Positions 27,706 to 39,265 of a stretch of DNA of 64,000 nt are shown piece after piece; the first letter of the stretch is position 1, and each line of letters begins with the position of its first letter. The stretch spans positions 186,001-250,000 of the forward strand of contig JADNRY010000066.1 in assembly GCA_015501585.1 (NCBI GenBank). The letters are read 5' to 3'. The notes under the pieces were generated by a model. The model did no database searches. It had not been told where the DNA came from and worked only from the letters and a program-made list of their open reading frames with translations. Source of the stretch: Rhodocollybia butyracea. Lineage: Eukaryota > Basidiomycota > Agaricomycetes > Agaricales > Omphalotaceae. The translations under genes were made by a program, and so were the position numbers.

Positions 27706-29280
27706 CTAGCGTATATAAGCAAGCGCTTGCATCCCCCGACCAAGTTGTGCACCGTTCCCCACTGGTTGGCCTGAGAGTAAACGGTTTGTGGGGTGTATCG
27801 TATTCGTGGGGGGCGATGTGCCTGTTCTCAATGCAGGGCTTTGAGCTGGAGTAGTAGTATTGCTAGGCGAAGCAAGGTTTTTAAATCCTGCCTCGTCGAG
27901 GCGACGAAATCCCTCTATCTTTCTACAAACATGGTCAGTGGACAGCATTGTCCTGCAGCTCAATTTACTCACTGTTTCCACCGAGGATCGCTCATCTTCT
28001 TTCCCAGCTCCTTCTCGTCCAGCTGTTCCTTGAACCACCGGTCTATCAGACCCCAAAAATCACACCCTTTCGGCACCTTCCCCCCTCCATGGGTCTTCAA
28101 TTTTCTCTTCTTCTTTTTGCGGCCATCCTCCACCACAGCCAAGCTTTCATCTGTATCTGATTCATCTCCTTCTTCTTCTTCGGCCCAGATTGACGATGGA
28201 TTTTCATGTATATAATTTCTCTGCTCTCACAACCCCCATGTCAGTTAGGTTGTGCACATTGGACCACTGGCACCGAAACACTCACCAAAATGATGTTCTT
28301 ATTGAGGAGTTGCTCAAGGCTATATTTAGGGCCTCCGAGACGAAGGTACTTCTTGTTTAATTTATGAGTAAACTTGTCAGCAGAAGCAGCCATCCCGTCT
28401 CGCAACTGAAACTGGTAAGTCCTGGCTACAAAGAGTAATGCCAAACATACATGCTGTCGGAAATTATTCCGTACGCTCGAACATTGCTTAACGATGGTTG
28501 TTTCCAGAGTCTTCTCATAGCCAGGCACTCCAAATACGTTGTGGAAATGGTATTGCTGTGCGTTCTTCCGAAGCGACTCCTAAAGAGAGGTAAGGCTTCA
28601 ATTATACAAGGGCAAAAAGACTACTCACAAAGACATCTGCCGCCAACTCGTGATAGCAAGTTCTCATAGGATCGTAGATGAGGTCAGTCACCACGGCACG
28701 AATTGTTTTCTGTTTGAGGTTAGTAATAAAGAGATCAAGCAGCTGTTTGCTTACAGTTTGCGACGCCGTCACAGCAAAAGTTGTCTGTAATCGAACGTCC
28801 AAATCTCTCAGCATCCTTCGAAGGGTTTCCACGTTATTTTCGTCTTCAATGATCTTTGGATGGTTATAAAGGTCAAAATTGACTGTCATGGCATATAGTT
28901 TGGCCAGCATCTCTGCCTTGCCTATTCCACCCTCGACAGACCCAAACTGCAAGGGTTTATCTGGTAAGTCTCAGACAATTGCAATGAAGAAAACAAACTT
29001 ACTTGGACATAGGCATGCAGAGTCGAACGTTGTTGGTCGTTAAGTCCAAAATCATTTGCGAGGTTGTCGACCAGCCCTGGCCTTATGAGAGGCGTTGTAT
29101 TGGGAAGTTCTTGATTCGACAATGAGAAGGGTGAGGGGCTCCTATCAGGGAGATGGAAACTATTGAGAGAAAGAGGATCGGCATCGTTGGGAGAAGAGTC
29201 AAGAGGAGATCCGGTGCCCAAGAGTGAACGGGGCTGTTATTAAGAGGAGAGGGGTGATTGTGGAAATTTTCTGGGAGCAT
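27706..29280 (-). CDS. Transposon-associated accessory protein
   Basis: Several exons on the minus strand. The readable order is a Ser/Pro-rich N-terminus, then LANDFGLNDQQRSTLHAYVQ, KAEMLAKLYAMTV, a helical middle, a Lys-rich basic patch (GRKKKKRKLK), CDFWGLIDRWFKEQL and MSDPRWKQ, ending near 27706. I recognise the FGL..QR..LHA and DFW..VD.WF..Q motifs from proteins that accompany large DNA transposons in mushrooms; their biochemical role is unknown. The exact start is unsure: the frame opens after an aacag acceptor near 29237, while the nearest ATG is at 29278. It lies downstream of, and on the same strand as, the transposase. Confidence 0.65.
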
Positions 29281-29409
29281 GGTGGGATGCGGCCGGCTCG
29301 GAGGGCCAGGATTTTCCTTTTATCCTGGTTTCAAGTGGCAGTGTCGATGCGCGACACGTTGAACGAAATAAACAACTTTTTCCAAGCGTGACTGGCACGG
29401 GCTGGGGCT

Positions 29410-29416
29410 TATAAAA
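29410..29416 (+). promoter_or_regulatory. TATA box upstream of the small plus-strand gene
   Basis: tataaaa occurs 87 bases before the ATG at 29503, followed by a pyrimidine-rich leader. Spacing fits a fungal TATA promoter. It sits between the divergently oriented accessory gene and the small gene. Confidence 0.55.
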
Positions 29417-29502
29417 GGCCACAGTTTCATGTTTTTCTGAAACAGCACCACTCAGTTAATCTTCCCTGATTTTTGGGTCGAAAAAAGCCTGCCTCCCCCA
29501 CC

Positions 29503-29749
29503 ATGGTATGCCCAATTCTACAACGTTTGATGTGTTCTGACTTCGTTTGGACAGAGCTCCTCGAACTCCACTCCAGCATTCCGTGTCGGTGGTGACAAAG
29601 CCACTTTCACTATCTACTACGACGACGCTACCGCCTCTCCCCCAACACGAAAGCGGAAGGGCGACGATGCTCTGCTTACCCCTTCAGCCGCTACCAAACT
29701 CATGAAAATGAATGACAGCTTGCCCCATTACGGGCGGGTATGGGTTTGA
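29503..29749 (+). CDS. Small plus-strand ORF inside the transposon
   Basis: The first exon is only the ATG (29503-29505). A 49-nt intron (gtatgc...acag) leads to exon 29555-29749 and a TGA, giving 65 residues. The context is good: a TATA box, a pyrimidine-rich leader and ccaccATGg. The product contains a basic, nuclear-localisation-like PPTRKRKGDD and nothing else recognisable. Its 3' end overlaps the transposase tail on the other strand, so it may be a truncated third transposon gene. Real expression is uncertain. Confidence 0.45.
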
Positions 29750-32700
29750 GAAAGGAGGTTGTGCCCGCATACTGTCTGAATGCCATATCGCGGAGGGTGA
29801 GGAAGGGCCAGCCTGTGGAGCAGACCACACATTAGGCTGGAGACTAAATGGAGAGGGCGATGGCTGTTGCGCTGCAGGATAAGACGCCCGGGCATGGAGG
29901 GGTGGAGTGGAAGGCCGGTCGGGGTTTAAGTTAGACAAGTGAGGGGCTGGGCGAGCTGCCTGCGACATGGGCCGTGGAAGGCGTAAAGCCGTTGAAGAAG
30001 TGGACGGGACCGCGCTTGGCCGCACAGAGGATGGGTTAGAGAGAACAGGTGCCGCTAGAGAATTCTCTTTTTGCCATTCCCGAGCTGAGCTTTCGTCCAG
30101 AATTCGCTCAAGCTGGAGTGGTTGAGAAGCCATGCGGTACTTCTGCACATACTTTCCATCACGCATTTGAGCAGTATTCAAAACCAGGTCAGAAGGATCC
30201 CCTTGGTGAACCACTCCTCCCTTCATCTCAGAGGACTTTTCCCGCTCTTGAAAAGTAGCAATGTTGTATTGAATAGAGCATCCATGCCGAGTGCAGTCAT
30301 GTTGAACGTTAACAGCACAAAGAAGAGACTTTTGACACTATGAGTGGCAGTAGGACGGTCAGTAAAATTATTCCACGCACCTGGGGGCCAACAAGATAGA
30401 ATTGGCCTGAAGGGGAAAGTCGAGGCATACCGTGGCACGAAGCTCTGGCCTGAACACGGTAAAGCTCCAGAAGAACAGATTCAGCGGCTTCATTGAGGCG
30501 TCCGTTTTCGTTTCGCATAAGAATCTCACTCACACGAGCCACAGCGGTAGCATCAGTGGTCCGTGGGTCTTCACAGATGACATAGTTTCCAGGGGAGCAT
30601 TTGTCTCCGTTGACAAGTATTAGATCAACAGCTCGATGGAAAACCCCCTGAGCTTTTTGCGCCGCTGTGAATATATTGGAGTCAGGGACTTTTCGACAAG
30701 ATTCGGTCTGGAGCCATTTCTGAATACTGGCAGAATGGTCCACAGAGCATCGGCCTAAGTTACGACGGGGTCAAATAAAAAAATATGATAATGCGAAAGG
30801 GCAACGTACCAGGTAACGGACGATAAACAGGTGCAAGACCCAGATAAGAACCAACGGTTTCTGAAGACCACCGAATAACGCCCAGGGGGCTAGGTCCACT
30901 TGACGCCAATGTTCACGTTTGAAAGAGCCAGCACGGAAGTACTGTTGCACAGGAGTTACGTGCTGATTGGAAGGTAGCTCCGAATTGTTGAGTGATTTGT
31001 CGGCCACTGAATCAGCAGGGATGTAAGTCCCCGAAAGGAAGAGACCTCCACTTAGCATGTGGCGAATACGATTTTGCTTTGCAAAGGAAAAAGCAATGTC
31101 TCGAGAAGGGGCTTGGCGATTGGAATGGACACTTTTACTACGGATAATCGCGTTGAATGACTCAAAGCCCTCTGTAGCAAAAAGCATAGCGGGCCCAAAT
31201 CGTCGGATGTGTTCAGGGAGGTGGACCAGAATATGGAACTTTGGTTTATTAAACCACTGGACGGTCCAACGAGCAGTGCAAGCAAGAAAATAGTTGATCT
31301 CCAGTGTCAAGGTTGTCTAATGAAAGTACGTTAGCATGCAAAATAAAAAAACAAAATGAAAGTGTACAAGATAGCTTTCAAGTTCTTCGATTTCGGGCTG
31401 CCAGATTAGAGGAATGAGTTTTTGACAAGGCTACCCAAGTCTCATAGCAATCGTTTGGAACAAAACCCTTTAAAATAAAAGGCGCTATCTGAGCTATTTT
31501 TCGGAAATCTGAGCCTGTGAGCGAGCCATAATGGTTAACCAACGTGCTGCCTGCAAGGCCAGAACCCAGCCAAGCCCCTCGATGTTCACCGAATTCAGTT
31601 TGATAATCAGCTCCTTTGTGCGATGCTCATTCTTCTTTATGTGATTTTCGATGACGTCTCGCCAAAGATACTTGACAAAGCCAAGAAGAACAACATGCAA
31701 CACCTCAACAGGGGTATCACAATGGGGATCTAAACCTTTAACGAGTTATCTGGACTGGAAGAAACAGGGTTGGCCATGAAAGCTCACCTCGAATCCGCCA
31801 CACAGGGCTCATCGTTTCTCGCGGGAGGTCAGATATAGCCTTGTTTAAGGCAGCTTGTTTCTGGTCCACACCCCGTCGAGTCTTGTACGAGCTAAAAAGA
31901 CGTTCAATGAAAAAGTTTTGATACGTGTCCTTGAGGCCAGTTTCTGTCCTCGCTTCCTTGATCTTAGTAACGTTGCCTTGTGCTTGCGCCAAGGTAAATT
32001 GAGACTTAAGCTGCTGCACAGATTCATGTTTGTTTCGTGGGTCACCAGGCTGTCAAAGAAGTGAGAACACCAATTGTTCTAGCAGTGGGCTTACCTTGAC
32101 AAAGGCTTTCACGCGCTCCATTATTGCTGATAACCCTTCCTTAAATTTCTGACGCGGCCCCTTTTTCTTCCTCGAACCCTTTTCTTGGCTAGTATCAGAC
32201 TCGGCAGATGCTACTGAGGCTCCGTCGGATTCAGGTTCACTACCAAGTTCAGGTGGATGCGAATGAAGTGAACGTCCAGAGGAATCAGCAGCAGCAGAAT
32301 CCTTGCCCTTGACCTTGCAGACCCGGCAAAAATACTTACCGCGTAAACCAATGTGGCATGCAAATTCACTCTGCATGGGATTATCACCGAGCATAGCAAG
32401 AACTGAGAGAATGATAAGGACTTTGGATTGAGTGAGTGAATCCCACGCCCAAATTCCATGTTCTTGACTATCGCTGAAGAATAACATCAGATAGGGGTAA
32501 AAATAAGTAAAAATAAAAATAAAAAATACCTAATCTGATTGGCAATCCCGTCGAGCATTTCCAGAGGAGGCGCAGTGTTGGAGGTTGACAAAAAATGAAT
32601 ATTATATTCTTTTGAGGATTCTTCTCGTGGAAGACCAGCTGGAGTGAATAAAAAGCTATTGTGCTTGTTCCATCTTTTCGAAACATTCCCTGATGTATCA

Positions 32701-34422
32701 TCGCAGTACAACCAAATGGGAAACAGCAGGCACTGAGCTCCGTTAGCTCGCTCGCGCCATGGGTTTCCTAACCGTGGGTTGGTAAGAGTCCATGCAGTAA
32801 TAGTAGGTGGCGTAGTAGATCGATCCTCAACGTCTTTCAGCATCAATTTTAGTAAGGCCCTCATGAAAAATTGAAACGATACCTTCAATGTATGAGACAT
32901 CAACAATTTCTGGATAAAGCCCGGCATCCAGGGTAATTTGTGGGAAAGTCTTGAGGAACTGGTCTTGGTCAACGTCAAAACCGTGCCCTCCCTTTACAAC
33001 CCTCCAAGACGTGTAGTTGCCTTCACGAATTACTTGTTCCATTCGCCAACAGCGAGCAATGAAGCGACCATCTCTCTTGAACCACCGGTGAGGCATACAG
33101 ATTTGTTGACTACGAAGCATGGCAGGCTCGAATATGTAGTAGTCCCCGTTTTGAAGCCGTGCCATTGGCCCGAGTTCATCGTCAGGAATTTCATTGGCCC
33201 AGCGTGCAAATTGACGGGCTTCAGAGAGCTTTCGAGTTACATCTTCAGGGTAAAATGAGAGGTGAGGTCGGACTTGGGGTTTGACATCTCCTAAGGTGGA
33301 TCTTAGAGGCTTAAGGTTATAAAAGCACTTGCAGCACATACCTGCGCAACAATATCGGCAATGCTATTGACGTAGTATACATGTCCAAATGCACCCTTGT
33401 ACCGCAGAGACTGTATGCCGTATAGTTTCTGGAGCTTCGCATCAAGTTCCTTCATGGTCTTGACAGAGGTGGTGTCTTCAACTCCGTTGACTCGAAGAAG
33501 CCATACAAAGAGATCAAGTTGGCGTACTGAAAATACAGAACGGGGAAGGTGCATGAGGATGTCAAGTGTACATGACTATGCAGCAGTTAGTAGCGATATG
33601 TTGTATGGGGAAAGTTTCCACGTACAGTTCTATCTGGCCAAGGAAACCATTCCTGGTTCTCCTCAGTGATGTTTGTTCGAGCACGTTTTGAGTGACCCCC
33701 GCCTGTAGCATATTCATTAAAAGCATCATGGCCTGAAAAGAAAATTATTGACCAAAAATGGGAGATGTGGGTATAAACAGGCAGACCTCTCTGTTCTTCA
33801 TTTCGATCAATGTCCGGAGAGCTTGGGGGGACTGTTCATCGTCGAGCTCTTCCTCATCGGAATTGATGTTATCTGGCCCATACCGATACGTGTTTAACAT
33901 GTAACTCGAAAGGGCTTGAACTTCCTGTGTTTCGCGGGAGCCAGAGAATTCAGGTTGCAACGCATCAATTTCGCTTCAGTCAAAGTGGGATTGCTCGAAC
34001 GTCTGGCGTATATGCCCAGTGTAGTCAGGAAAGCTGTTCAAGGGTGGTAATGGCTCTCGTTCAATAGCTGAATCTTTGGCTGTAAGCTCTTGCAGCATTC
34101 GTGTGGTGATGACATCCTGGGCTGATCGGAATGGTACCGCAGGTTGTAGCTGAGGGGGGCCTCTGGGAAGCTCAGAGCGGGCCTTTTGGCGTTCAATTTT
34201 TTCAGTATGTTTGGAACCCGCAGCGTGTCGTTTCGCATTGTAAACCGTTTGATTTACGACTTGACAGACTTTACAAGTAATCCGCCATTCGTTGGCTCTG
34301 TAATTGGTTTCCCAGACTGGAGAAATAAATTCATTTGTACATATACAAAAGTTATTATAGAAGCTACGCTTACTTCGCTGGTCGTCGAAGCCTGGTGGTC
34401 GTGCAGCCCCTCGGTATGACAT
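29684..34422 (-). mobile_element. Transposase gene of a Plavaka/CACTA-like DNA transposon
   Basis: A multi-exon minus-strand gene. It starts MSYRGAARPPGFDDQRSKR; an intron splits an N-terminal C2H2-like finger (WRITCKVCQVVNQTVYNAKRH). Further conserved blocks are ARWANEIPDDELGPMARLQN, CMPHRWFKRDGRFIARCWRM, LGNPWRERANGAQCLLFPIW, DNPMQSEFACHIGLRGKYFC with RVC, and KPKFHILVHLPEHIRRFGPA followed by an ATEGFESFN block. The NPMQSE..H.GL..KYFCR block is characteristic of the large transposases of the mushroom Plavaka group; a KDZ relative is the alternative. Long exons are open and block order is intact, so the gene could be functional. The C-terminus is Ser/Pro-rich and low in conservation. The element also carries the accessory gene and perhaps the small ORF. 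Confidence 0.75.
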
Positions 34423-34699
34423 CGTGGCTTATATTGATCAATGAGGCGGGGTCGGAATGGCAAGTTAGCTCCTGGGCACAACTAAAATTTAGTCCCAGGT
34501 TCAAGTTTGAAGCGCAAAAGCAAAAAAAATATATCCTAGGTTCTATTTTTCAAATTTAAGACCTGGTTGCTAATTTTTTAAGCCGGGTCTCAAATCATGT
34601 TTGGGGCCGGGGATTGGCGGCCGGCTTCGCACTGAGTGCTTTCTAAGGTTTGGCCGTGTATATATTTGTGTTTTAAGCGCTTGCAGTGTCACTTGACAG

Positions 34700-35168
34700 C
34701 ACCACCATGCCTGCCTTGCTCCCCATGAATACAAGCACCAACTCTTTCAGTCTCGACCAAAACGCGAAGGCCGTCCTCCACTGCCAGACCTTCGTTTTGA
34801 ACTGACCTACGTCCAAAGCATCCAGCCATATATCTGCTTTCGTCGTTCATCATCTTACAAGAACACATCGGAGGAACCATCAGAAACGATAGAAGTCAAA
34901 TGGCGGCATGTACTGTGGATTACTGTTCGCGACCAGATCATCAGTCCCTTGCTGCAAGGGACAATGTGGTGAGTTTAAAGCTCGACTTTGTATCACCTTG
35001 TGGTTTAAATCGCACTATTACAGGGCGATTATGGCGTTCTACCTTTCGCCTTTCTCAGCTCAAATTGGACACGGACTTGTGGAACGTGCTTCCATGACAC
35101 GGACAGAAGGGAAAGGCGTTAGGTGGTTGCGCAGTTGGATTAAGAGTTTAGGTTTCAAGGCAGCCTGA
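34700..35168 (+). CDS. 3' part of an Atg43/DUF1770-like gene, 5' end missing or displaced
   Basis: Two exons (34700-34968 and 35024-35168, intron 55 nt) form an open frame ending in TGA. It contains GRPPLPDLRFELTYVQSIQP and, after an acidic stretch, ITVRDQIISPLLQGTMWAIM, a likely membrane segment. The LPDLRFE...S and RDQ...PLLQG pair resembles the fungal DUF1770/Atg43 family of outer mitochondrial membrane mitophagy receptors. No in-frame ATG precedes it: the frame opens at a cttgacag acceptor only about 80 bases from the transposon edge. A well-placed ATG at 34709 (ccaccATGcc) is in another frame and stops after 32 codons. Either the first exon lies across the transposon, or the gene is broken. 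Confidence 0.55.
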
Positions 35169-35295
35169 CTATGTTGTATCACGTTCCTCGGTCCAACTAG
35201 GTTTACTGCGCTCAGTATTGAGTAATTGAATCGGATCCAGAACCTTAGAAACTTGCAGAAGCCTCGTTGCTTTTTTCAAGCAACTCTCTGCGGCC
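35169..35295. promoter_or_regulatory. Upstream region of DUF4470-MYND gene copy 1
   Basis: A 127-base gap between the preceding stop codon and the ATG at 35296. It should contain the promoter, but no TATA box stands out. Confidence 0.35.
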
Positions 35296-38200
35296 ATGTC
35301 GCAGCCACTATACTGGCTTGGAAAGTACTTCTTCTACGCCATAGGCAACACACCCGCCATTTCTTTGACACGCGATTTGTCTCCACGGACGCCAGCTAAT
35401 ATACTCTTGCTTGGCTGTGGTGACCCTAGGAATGTGCTGTTCTCCATCTACAATGAAGACGAACGAAGCGGTGCGTAAAAAAGCTATTATTTTCCTAGCC
35501 ATCCTAGCCAACAAATGACCGTCGTGTTGTAGACCGTCGTTTAGATATCACTTGTAGCGACATAGACTCAGCGATCATTGGTGCGTTTCTAGCTCAGTCT
35601 CACATGCACATTCGTAACTTACGAGGTTGCAGCAAGAAACGTTCTCCTTCTGACAATGATCATCGACAATACCTCGCTTTTGACTATGTGGAAGATTTTT
35701 TTTGATATGAAGATCGACCGTGACAGCCACTCGAAGCTTATCGATCACTGCAAAAAGCTTCGGCAATACTCAGATAGTGAAAAGGCATGGGCGGATTCTC
35801 CGTATGGAGCTATTATCAAGTTCTCCACGCTTCATACCTTCGAGCAAGCTCGACATCACTGGAAGTTCTACCTCGAGATGGAGACTCTTCCTGCTGACAG
35901 GCGGAAGTCGATCCGCGATGCGTTTTCGAAGCAGCTGAAAGATGCTACTCAGATGTTCGATTCGAAAACTACCGTCTTGTCTCCCGCTCGTGCGGCAGGG
36001 CCACTTATGTACAAAGCCGCCTCTATCTACGGAGAACATACACGACACTATGCTACTACTGGTGTCTCCTCCCCGAGTCTGCAGCATTGGCTTCCGCAAC
36101 GCTGATAAATCCGACGTTTGCCTATTCTTTTGTAGGAGAAGGATGTAACGTGCATTATGGAACATCACCACTTACACCTTTCCATTCTTCGGCGCTCTTT
36201 GGGAATGCCACTCGACCTCCGCGCATGACCGATGTAATACAAGCAGCACAAAAACAATTTGGAGAGTGGTGTGACTCTTATCGCTCCCGCGCTACTCACC
36301 CTTCGAAAATTGTTCTACGCTTCCTTGTGGGTGAGGCCACGGCGGTGTGCGGTGCATTCCGAAGTTTAAATGCAACCCAGAACGTCCATACTCGCATACC
36401 TGTTTCGCAATGGAAGGCTAGCATGCTGACGTTTGACGCGGCGCAGTATTCAGCCCCGAACAATGCCCCGACGACCTTCAACGTCGTTGACACCTCTAAT
36501 TTGATTGACCACGTAGGCCTTCTGAACATTCTCGTGGCCGTACTTCCATTGCGCACTGCGAATGGCATCATCTACACTGAATCCTTGTTGTACAAAGGAG
36601 AAAGTGAAGACGCTGCGAAAGAGTTTGCAGCACGGTTATTCGCCGATTTAGGTACAATGACGTTACTTCTCGGAGTAGCGCCAGTCGACTATCTTTCGGG
36701 TTTCTTCTCGCGATCCAATACGCATGAAATTTTCCTGAACAAGTTTATCTCCAGTGGTGCCCAATTTCACCAGGTCACGACGTGGAAGTCGCCGACATCC
36801 TCAGATGTTTCTGTGGATATCCAACCTCTTGTTATTTTCGATAACATTCAGTTGGGTACTTTTTTGTGGGACATGTATCACAAAATCTTCGAAGATGAAG
36901 ATGCGATGAATTTTCTGAAAAAGTACGGTCCTAGCATGACAGCAATTGCGAATTCGACAAAAATCCACTACAACCGAGAAAGCTTCGTCCTCTTCTTGAA
37001 ACTCACTCGATCTAATCTGGCCTTGTCGGCTGAAGATTGGGGAGCTGTAATGGAGCGATTTCTACAGCTTCAGGAAGGAGATAACACGATGCCTATGGAT
37101 ACTGTGAATCGACAGGACTTTCACTCCTATCTATATAGGCACAACGTGTACATTGTTCCAACGTATCGAGAACCCTTACGTCGAATCGGAAGGTTTAGTG
37201 AATGGCCCTCGGTTCCACACCTGGTGCGCGTTGTACTGACAGTCCCTCGATCTGTTCTCGAAGATGTTTTCAAAGACTCAAACGTCGGCACCCCGATTCT
37301 GCAGTGCGATCTGCGGGGATCGTGGTCTATGAACGCATTTTCTGCTGTACATGCGGCATTTGGCCGAGTTTCGTCCACCGGCACCAAGTCATCCCCTCGA
37401 ATCGCTTTTGAGGAAGATAAAGATGGCTGGAAAGGCAGATCACCTCTTGTAGTCTCTTTCACGATGCCCACTCAATTGTTAGTTAATATTGAACCGCAAG
37501 ATAATCTTATGGTCAATCTCTCTATCAGAAGCACTGGTCCCACTGCAATAATGTTCACGCAGAAACTCGGTATTAACCTCAATGTATACAGTGCAAAGTT
37601 GTTAGATGGGACTCAGGTTGAAGTTCTCCCAGAACCTGTATCTCATGCCGCGTTCCCGACTCCAGCATTTTCAACTGCACTCCTACCACGTCGAATTGGC
37701 TCATGTGGACCGATAACGGTCTCCCTCGATGAGGAATGTGAAATAGCCAGTTGCTTCTCTTCTCGTATAAACGTTGAAAATCCGGCTGTTGTTCAATCTT
37801 TTGGATCTCAGGGAGTCATCCCTGACGTGAAGCAGGTCTCCCCCTGCGCTGTCAGGGTGACTGTTTCTAGTATATCGCAAGATATTGTTTTTCCTTACCC
37901 GGTACGGGGAAGCGATCATCGCCTACGGCTAGCGCGAAAGTCACTATATATTGAGGTATGGGAATCGTATTCTCATGATCCAACAGTCTCTCTTACCTTT
38001 GGTATTTTTAGCTCCTCGTTCCCCCTTCGGGACCCTTCCGATCTGAAGGCATGCGAACCAGACCATTTCCGATAGTGCTTCCGGCACCTTCGTCTCCCCA
38101 TTCGGAGGTCCAAGCTTGGAACATTCATTACCTTAATCTCTTGCGTTTGCCTGTTCTCAACTGTTCACGTCCTAAGGAACTCTTCGAATGGCTCAATCCC

Positions 38201-38962
38201 CACATAGGGTCCATGATGTCAACCAGAGAGCGTAAGCTCCGGAAAAACAAGGAGTCTGACGCTCTCATGTTTGTTAAGGATACTTTGCACGCAATTATGG
38301 TACGAGCTACCGGGATCCAAGGAGGTAAAGCCCGGCGATTGTTCTCGCTCATGGATGCCGCGACGAGCAATACTGATACTCTGCTATTCATCAACGACTT
38401 TCGATTTGACCAGAGTGCACACACTGTGGTGTGCGATGCCTTTGTCCTCCCCTTAACACATGAGCTCATGAACAAGCACAATGGTCCTTTCGCCAAGCTT
38501 GTAAGTAAGGGTGACATGGAGCATGTGCAGCTTATGGAGGGTGAAGTAGCCTCATGGAAGCACCTCATCCCAGCATTTGTCGAACGCTGTCGCGTTTCTT
38601 GGATCCATACTGAAAACTGCGAGTACAAAACTCAGGGTCGAATCCCTCTCACTGAAGAGATCGAACGTAATCCGCTATGCAGCTGTGGGGAAGGCAAAGA
38701 TGTCGAAGGGATGTTAAAGAACTCACTATGGCGTCCCTTTGCGCCCTTCGCTACGCGAATTGGGTTGTCTCCCTTGTTCGCGGTAACATATCTCGAGCCC
38801 ATCATGAGGGATGTGAATGCTCGTAGGTGTTGGATTTGTCGAGGGAAGGGTAAACCAAAGCTGCAAGAGTGTAGCAAATGTCGGAAGGTTAGGTATTGTG
38901 GAGCTTCGTGTCAGAAGAAGGACTGGCCAGCACATAAATCAAAATGCGCTAAGAGTTTGTAA
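35296..38962 (+). pseudogene. DUF4470-MYND protein, copy 1, with one frame break
   Basis: The first exon (MSQPLYWLGKYFFYAIGNTP ... ANILLLGCGDPRNVL) is a DUF4470 domain, joined through short introns to TCSDIDSAIIARNVLLLTMI. The long middle exon (36087-37968) and the last exon, beginning at a tttttag acceptor near 38012, follow; the C-terminus has a complete MYND finger (CWICRGKGKPKLQECSKC, VRYCGASCQ, HKSKC). Near 36050-36100 the frame of the upstream part (ending SPSLQHWLPQR, then TGA) does not connect to the downstream frame (ALASATLINPTFAYSF); copy 2 reads straight through at this place, so a one-base loss or two-base gain is implied. No intron fits. Either a recent inactivating indel or a sequence error. 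The family is common in mushrooms; function unknown, probably protein-protein interaction via MYND. Confidence 0.75.
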
Positions 38963-39265
38963 TACTCTAATTAGTACCAACCTGTTTTCAAGTGTTCGTA
39001 CGCCTTGTAACGTCGGTAACTGATATGCAACAACCTTCTTGACAGCGATTTCCAAGATATGTTTCTTTCGAACACTTATTTATATTATCCTCATGATCAG
39101 CCAATGTTCAGAGTAGATACTCAGGATAGGATCCAGCGAGATTTCATTTGTGATTCGGCTGGTATACATAAGTAGCCCGTATTATAATAAAATGAACTTA
39201 AGGTTCGCATCATGTGCAGCCTTTGTGGGCCGCTGTTTCAGTCTCATCATTTGGTTTCGACGACG
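38963..39265. other. Gap between the tandem DUF4470-MYND copies
   Basis: About 300 bases, AT-rich, presumably 3' UTR of copy 1 and promoter of copy 2. Nothing else is seen. Confidence 0.4.

Larger units (their letters stand above)
26727..34620. mobile_element. Whole transposon, approximate limits
   Basis: Limits are inferred from where the host genes stop and from subterminal words. Both edges hold repeated cccagg/cctggg words next to A-rich runs (26740-26880 and 34465-34600) and a ggcggcc word (26727 and 34614). I could not establish a clean terminal inverted repeat or target duplication by eye, so the borders may be off by tens of bases. Confidence 0.5.

Noticed and set aside
26727..34620. 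Clean terminal inverted repeats based on the ggcggcc word at both edges
   Set aside because: The word occurs in the same orientation at both edges, and the bases around it do not pair well; the true ends remain undefined.
34709..34807. Short ORF MPALLPMNTSTNSF... starting at a good ATG context
   Set aside because: It stops after 32 codons and lies in a different frame from the clearly conserved downstream sequence, so I treat it as a shadow, though a frame break cannot be excluded.
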